Below, one piece after another: positions 60,647 through 64,000 of a stretch of 64,000 nt of DNA (within the stretch, counting starts at the first letter, position 1; each line of letters starts with the position of its first letter). Location: the NCBI GenBank assembly GCA_001799575.1, contig MGTT01000010.1, positions 1 to 64,000 of the forward strand, written 5' to 3'. The DNA is from Elusimicrobia bacterium GWA2_56_46. Its GTDB lineage: Bacteria > Elusimicrobiota > Elusimicrobia > Elusimicrobiales > UBA9959. The position numbers and the translations under genes are program-made. The notes below the pieces were generated by a model. It did no database searches, had not been told where the DNA came from, and saw only the letters and a program-made list of their open reading frames with translations.

Positions 60647-62863
60647 ATGGAGCCGGGAGAGCAGGGCATTAAGAAGTGGCTTTTCGATTCGCCGTTTCCG
60701 GCGGGGGCGCTGCTGTTTGTTTCGGCCTGCCTGGTGTGGCTCTACTGCCTGCCGCCGGGACTGGCGCCTTACCGCGACGCCGGCGAAATGGCCTGCGACG
60801 TCTATACCCTGGGCATAGCCCACCAGCCCGGCTACCCGCTTTATATCCTCTCCGCCAAACTGGCCTCGCTCCTCCTGCCCGGTAATTTCGCCTATAAACT
60901 CAATCTCTTCTCCGCCCTGGCCGGCCTTGCCGCCCTGCTGTCCCTCTATTTCCCCCTCGCCGCCCGCTTCGGCGTGCTGCCCGCTTTCGCCGCCGTTCTG
61001 CTGTTCTCGCTCAATTTCACCATGCAGACGGTTTCCAGCGTTTCCGAGATGTACGCTCTTAATATTCTTCTGGCGGCGGTTTTGCTTTGGCTGGCGCTGT
61101 CGTTCGAGGACGTCTGGAGCCGGCGACGGCTGTGGCTTGGCGCCTACCTGCTGGGCCTTGCCATGACCAATCGTATGGACATCGTTCTGATGGCTCCGGC
61201 CTTGGCTCTTGCCGTCTGGCCCGGATTAAAAACCTCGCCTTTTCCGGCGGCGGTAAAAACCGTCTCCGGGGCCGCGCTATTCTGGCTGGCCGGGTTTTCG
61301 CTGTATCTCTATCTCCCGATCCGCTCCGGGACATTTCCGCTTTTTGACTGGAGCCATCCGGCCGACCTCGGGACTTTTCTTTCGGTCATCACGCGCAAAA
61401 GCTACGGTTCGACTCTGGATCTCATCTCCCGGAATTACGCCGCCGGCGAGCTGTTCTGGCCTAATATGAAACATTACGCCCTTCATCTGGTCCGGAATTT
61501 CAATTTCGCGCTTGGCTTCGCTTTAGCGGGGCTGCTCTCGGAATTCTATCAGAACCGCCGGCGCGCCTTATGGATGCTCGCGTTTTTCATAGTGCCGGGC
61601 CCGGTGTTCCTTTACATGGCCAATATGCCGCCCAATCCTCACGCTCTGGCCATCGTGGAGCCGTATTACCTCCTGCCGGATATAGCGGTGCTGTTCTGGA
61701 TCGCCGCCGGGCTGGCCTATTTTTGGAGGGATGAGGGATTAGGGATGAGGGATGAGGACCGAAAAAATCTCCCCACGTCTTTCTCCTCATCCCTCATCTT
61801 TCATCCCTCATCCTTACGGCCCTGGGCCGTCGCCGCCGCTGCGGCGGCGTGCGTCGTCCTGGCCGCCGCGCGGAACTTGCCGTACTCCAACCGGCGGACG
61901 CTTTTTGCGGCGGAAGACTGGGCGGCGGACGCCATGAAGAGCGTTCCGCCGGGAACTTCCCTTGCGGCCAAGAAAGACGTGCAGCTTTTTACGCTTTGGT
62001 ATCTTCAGACGGTGCGGGGCTTGCGGCCGGATCTGAAGATCGTGGCGCAGGGCCTCAGCGGGTCGCCGTGGTACCGTAACTCCATGGGTCTGAGCCGGCC
62101 GGAACTGAAGCTTTTTAATCTTAACTCCGGCGGAGCGGCTGAATGGGAAAATTTCAGCAAATCCAATCCCGGGGGCTTTTACGCCACCCTTGACGCCGAA
62201 CTGCCGGCCGGGTTGGAAACCGCGCAGCGCGGACTCGTGAATGCGCTTTACGATAAAAGCGGGCCGTACGATCTGTGGCGCTTTTATAATTTCAGATGGC
62301 TGAACGGGAAGTATAATGATTTTTTCGCGAAAGACCTGGGCGCCGCGTATGCGTCGGGCATTGTGGCGCGCGCGGCCTGGCTCAACGGCAGGGGCGGTTT
62401 AACCGGGGAGGAAGCCGGGCGGCTTGAACTTGCGCGCGTAATGGATCCCGATAATCCGGACGCGCCCCTTTATCTTGGCTTTTATTACGCCCGTCTTAAC
62501 GACTGGGTAAAGGCCGGAGGATATTTCCGACGATCCGCGGACGTTTATGAGCGTCTCCTCGGCCTTGCCGGGGAGTATTACGCCCTGCCGGAGGCTAAAA
62601 ACGGCCTGCGCAGGGCCGGAGCCTACGCCTGGCTCAATTACGGCGTGGCGCTGGAGAAGACTGGCGATACGCCGGGTGCCGAGAATTCCTACAGGCGGGC
62701 GCTGGCGGCCGATCCGGGAATGGCCGAGGCTCATTTCAATATGGCGATACTTTATTGGACTAAGGATCCCAACCGGGTCTATGAAGAATTGAAAGCCGCC
62801 CTGCGGCTCGACCCCAACCACCAGCGGGCGCGGTATTATCTGAACAGAACCAAACTACAGTAA
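60647..62863 (+). CDS. DUF2723 membrane protein with C-terminal TPRs
   Basis: This 738-residue protein has about ten membrane segments. The DUF2723 start is APYRDAGEMACDVYTLGIAHQPGYPLYIL, quoted here in parts (PYRDAGEMACDVYTLGIAHQ), which holds the acidic residue and HQPG typical of GT-C-type glycosyltransferases such as TMEM260. The C-terminal 230 residues are soluble with TPR units (GVALEKTGDTPGAENSYRRA, ADPGMAEAHFNMAILY). It may O-glycosylate exported proteins. Codons about 361-389 come from a short-repeat hairpin inserted in frame between two membrane segments. Confidence 0.88.
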   Translation: MEPGEQGIKKWLFDSPFPAGALLFVSACLVWLYCLPPGLAPYRDAGEMACDVYTLGIAHQPGYPLYILSAKLASLLLPGNFAYKLNLFSALAGLAALLSLYFPLAARFGVLPAFAAVLLFSLNFTMQTVSSVSEMYALNILLAAVLLWLALSFEDVWSRRRLWLGAYLLGLAMTNRMDIVLMAPALALAVWPGLKTSPFPAAVKTVSGAALFWLAGFSLYLYLPIRSGTFPLFDWSHPADLGTFLSVITRKSYGSTLDLISRNYAAGELFWPNMKHYALHLVRNFNFALGFALAGLLSEFYQNRRRALWMLAFFIVPGPVFLYMANMPPNPHALAIVEPYYLLPDIAVLFWIAAGLAYFWRDEGLGMRDEDRKNLPTSFSSSLIFHPSSLRPWAVAAAAAACVVLAAARNLPYSNRRTLFAAEDWAADAMKSVPPGTSLAAKKDVQLFTLWYLQTVRGLRPDLKIVAQGLSGSPWYRNSMGLSRPELKLFNLNSGGAAEWENFSKSNPGGFYATLDAELPAGLETAQRGLVNALYDKSGPYDLWRFYNFRWLNGKYNDFFAKDLGAAYASGIVARAAWLNGRGGLTGEEAGRLELARVMDPDNPDAPLYLGFYYARLNDWVKAGGYFRRSADVYERLLGLAGEYYALPEAKNGLRRAGAYAWLNYGVALEKTGDTPGAENSYRRALAADPGMAEAHFNMAILYWTKDPNRVYEELKAALRLDPNHQRARYYLNRTKLQ
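61727..61812. repeat. Short-unit repeat array (GGGATGA type) inserted in frame in a coding region
   Basis: GAGGGATGAGGGATTAGGGA and further GGGATGAG units (61727-61758) recur inverted as CCTCATCCCTCATCTTTCAT and CCCTCATCC (61783-61812). They encode a polar loop (RDEGLGMRDEDRKNL, FSSSLIFHPSSL) that does not resemble the flanking membrane segments. Confidence 0.8.
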
Positions 62864-62947
62864 CCGGTATTCGGTAATCAGTATCCGGTATTTAAGGAAG
62901 TTCCTTATAGTACAGGTTACCGGTTACTGAATACTGGCTACTGGCTG
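62861..62947. repeat. Short-unit repeat array (ACCGGTA/GGTAAT type) between convergent genes
   Basis: TAACCGGTATTCGGTAATCA and GTATCCGGTA are followed, after a short spacer with GGAAGTTCC, by ACAGGTTACCGGTTACTGAA and related units. The first TAA is the stop of the DUF2723 gene and the TTA at the right edge is the stop of the next gene. Confidence 0.75.
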
Positions 62948-63874
62948 TTACTTCGGGAAATATCCGTACCGGAACTGGAACATGCCGAGGGCGTCCCAGC
63001 CGCCCTTGAAAGTCAGGTAGGAAATCTCAAAATTAAGTTTCAGGAGCGTGCCGAGGTGGAAGTTGAAAAGCTTCGGATTCATAGGCGCGCCCTGCGGGAT
63101 CATTACTTCGACGCCTATCGGGGAATCCGGTTTCGGCAGCCACATCAGCCCGCCGAACAGCATGCCGGCGGGTATTGACGGATCGGTGACGCCGTTAAGG
63201 CTCATGGCCTGTTTGGAAAGAAATTCGGAAAGCTGGTAGAGGACTTTGGGCATATCCCCGTCCGAATAGCCCGCGTTAAGGATAAATTTGGGGTGAACCC
63301 TTTTCGTAAGGACCACATAGGCGTTGGCGTAGGAGGCGGTTTTTTTGCCGGTCGCTTTGATGGTCAGGTTGAAAGTTCCGTTTATAGGGGGCTGGGGCGC
63401 GTCGCGGAACTGAAAAATACCCTGCACCCCGGACGCCACGGCCGGGCGCCAGCGTCCCTCGGTCTGAACCAGCATTTTTGTGTCGGCGCTAAGCATCCAG
63501 AGGCCCACGCGATCCAGGTAATTGGTTTTCTCCACGGTCCAGTCGTACTTGTTTTTCCCGTAAAGGCGGCCGATATAGTAGGCGGCGTTGAAGTCAAGTC
63601 CCAGGCCTATCGAATTCTTTCCCCGGCCGCGGTAGGCGGTCGGCATGAGCACGATGCCGCTCAGAGGCGCCTTGGTTTCCCCGTACTGCGCGGGTTTGGA
63701 CGGCAGGCCGGGTTTTGCGGCCTTTTGAGGCGGCTGGAATAGGGAAGAGGTGGAAAGCATGAGGCCTTCAAGCGTGGAGGTGCTGGGCGCGGGGATGACC
63801 TGCATGATCTGCGCGGCGGCGGGCGCGCTTAAAACGGCGGTCAGGAGCAGCGCTGCGGAAATTGTTTTTTTCAT
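62948..63874 (-). CDS. Probable outer-membrane protein of unknown function
   Basis: This 308-residue protein has a signal peptide (KKTISAALLLTAVLSAPAAA) and alternating strands consistent with a beta-barrel or beta-sandwich (NSIGLGLDFNAAYYIGRLYG, FNLTIKATGKKTASYANAYV, LLKLNFEISYLTFKGGWD), ending in MFQFRYGYFPK. It is not a family I can name. The stop codon is at the edge of a repeat array. It follows pgpA by only 4 nt, so the two genes are probably co-transcribed. Confidence 0.78.
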   Translation of the reverse strand: MKKTISAALLLTAVLSAPAAAQIMQVIPAPSTSTLEGLMLSTSSLFQPPQKAAKPGLPSKPAQYGETKAPLSGIVLMPTAYRGRGKNSIGLGLDFNAAYYIGRLYGKNKYDWTVEKTNYLDRVGLWMLSADTKMLVQTEGRWRPAVASGVQGIFQFRDAPQPPINGTFNLTIKATGKKTASYANAYVVLTKRVHPKFILNAGYSDGDMPKVLYQLSEFLSKQAMSLNGVTDPSIPAGMLFGGLMWLPKPDSPIGVEVMIPQGAPMNPKLFNFHLGTLLKLNFEISYLTFKGGWDALGMFQFRYGYFPK

Positions 63875-63878
63875 ATGG

Positions 63879-64000
63879 TTACCTGCCGAGCCAGAACATC
63901 ATCAGAAGCCGTGTAAGCAGGTTCGCTTCGATGCCTGCGAGCGCGTCGTCGAACACTATGCCGAAACCGCCGGCGAGATTCGTCTCAAGCTTTTTTATGG
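63879..64000 (-). CDS. pgpA: Phosphatidylglycerophosphatase A, 3' end only
   Basis: Not in the ORF track because the 5' end lies beyond the window. The last 40 codons read KKLETNLAGGFGIVFDDALA and GIEANLLTRLLMMFWLGR before TAA. The G-G-x-G-I-x-x-D-D-x-x-A-G motif is characteristic of PgpA, which removes phosphate from phosphatidylglycerophosphate at the inner membrane. The hydrophobic end fits its last membrane segment. Confidence 0.85.
   Translation of the reverse strand, partial: IKKLETNLAGGFGIVFDDALAGIEANLLTRLLMMFWLGR

Noticed and set aside
50931-61000. CRISPR array
   Set aside because: The repeats here are few, of different lengths and far apart; there is no regular repeat-spacer pattern and no cas gene.

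Overview
The window is GC-rich, densely coded chromosomal DNA from a Gram-negative, probably free-living bacterium: it has a TonB-dependent receptor, TonB/ExbB/ExbD and predicted outer-membrane proteins. The mix of many receiver/histidine-kinase proteins, Ser/Thr kinases with FHA and PP2C partners, excisionase-type HTH-receiver fusions and a MoxR/DUF58/BatA operon recalls uncultured lineages such as Elusimicrobiota. That placement is inference only; no phylogenetic marker was compared.

Layout. 1-13.9 kb is one minus-strand signalling block, probably a long operon. In transcription order it holds an HTH-receiver regulator, a three-receiver hybrid kinase, two stand-alone receivers, a GspE/PilB-like ATPase, a membrane kinase that lacks its phospho-histidine, a receiver-GAF-kinase, an ABC-type substrate-binding protein, a TonB-dependent receptor and two further sensor kinases. 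14-24 kb holds a glycosyltransferase, a MITE-like element, a B12-type radical SAM protein with a STAS-like tail, MgtE, the TsaC/Sua5 tRNA-modification enzyme, a large hybrid kinase, a small unknown gene behind a structured leader, and tRNA-Ser(GCU). 24-31 kb holds an SDR epimerase, tonB-exbD-exbB, a coiled-coil protein, mtnA, a DUF167 gene, a YggS-type PLP protein and an unknown secreted protein. A frameshifted IS1380-type transposase follows at 31.3-32.7 kb, then groES-groEL with a variant CIRCE operator. 35-43 kb is a phospho-signalling operon: receiver-GGDEF, two Ser/Thr kinases (one with CHASE2), PP2C and FHA. At 43.1-44.0 kb a second HTH-receiver gene is followed by a predicted 66-nt small RNA. 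44-51 kb is a MoxR-DUF58-BatA-like-DUF4159 operon.

51-60.6 kb is accessory. It holds an LRV/HEAT-type membrane protein, an FG-GAP-like protein, an S41-like protease, a Fic protein, a MNT/HEPN pair, an ECF sigma factor with a putative anti-sigma factor and a three-repeat secreted protein, plus gene fragments. The gene groups are separated by recurring composite repeats. The window ends with a DUF2723/TPR membrane protein, an outer-membrane-type protein and the 3' end of pgpA.

The most unusual signals are non-coding. They are (i) the predicted sRNA, whose C-rich loop matches the 3' UTR of the preceding regulator gene; (ii) a dispersed hairpin repeat whose stems change by compensated substitutions while the loop and a complementary tail are conserved; (iii) arrays of short repeats at gene ends and one inserted in frame into a coding region; and (iv) at least eight genes with a -10-like box 5-8 nt before the start codon and no Shine-Dalgarno, suggesting frequent leaderless transcription.
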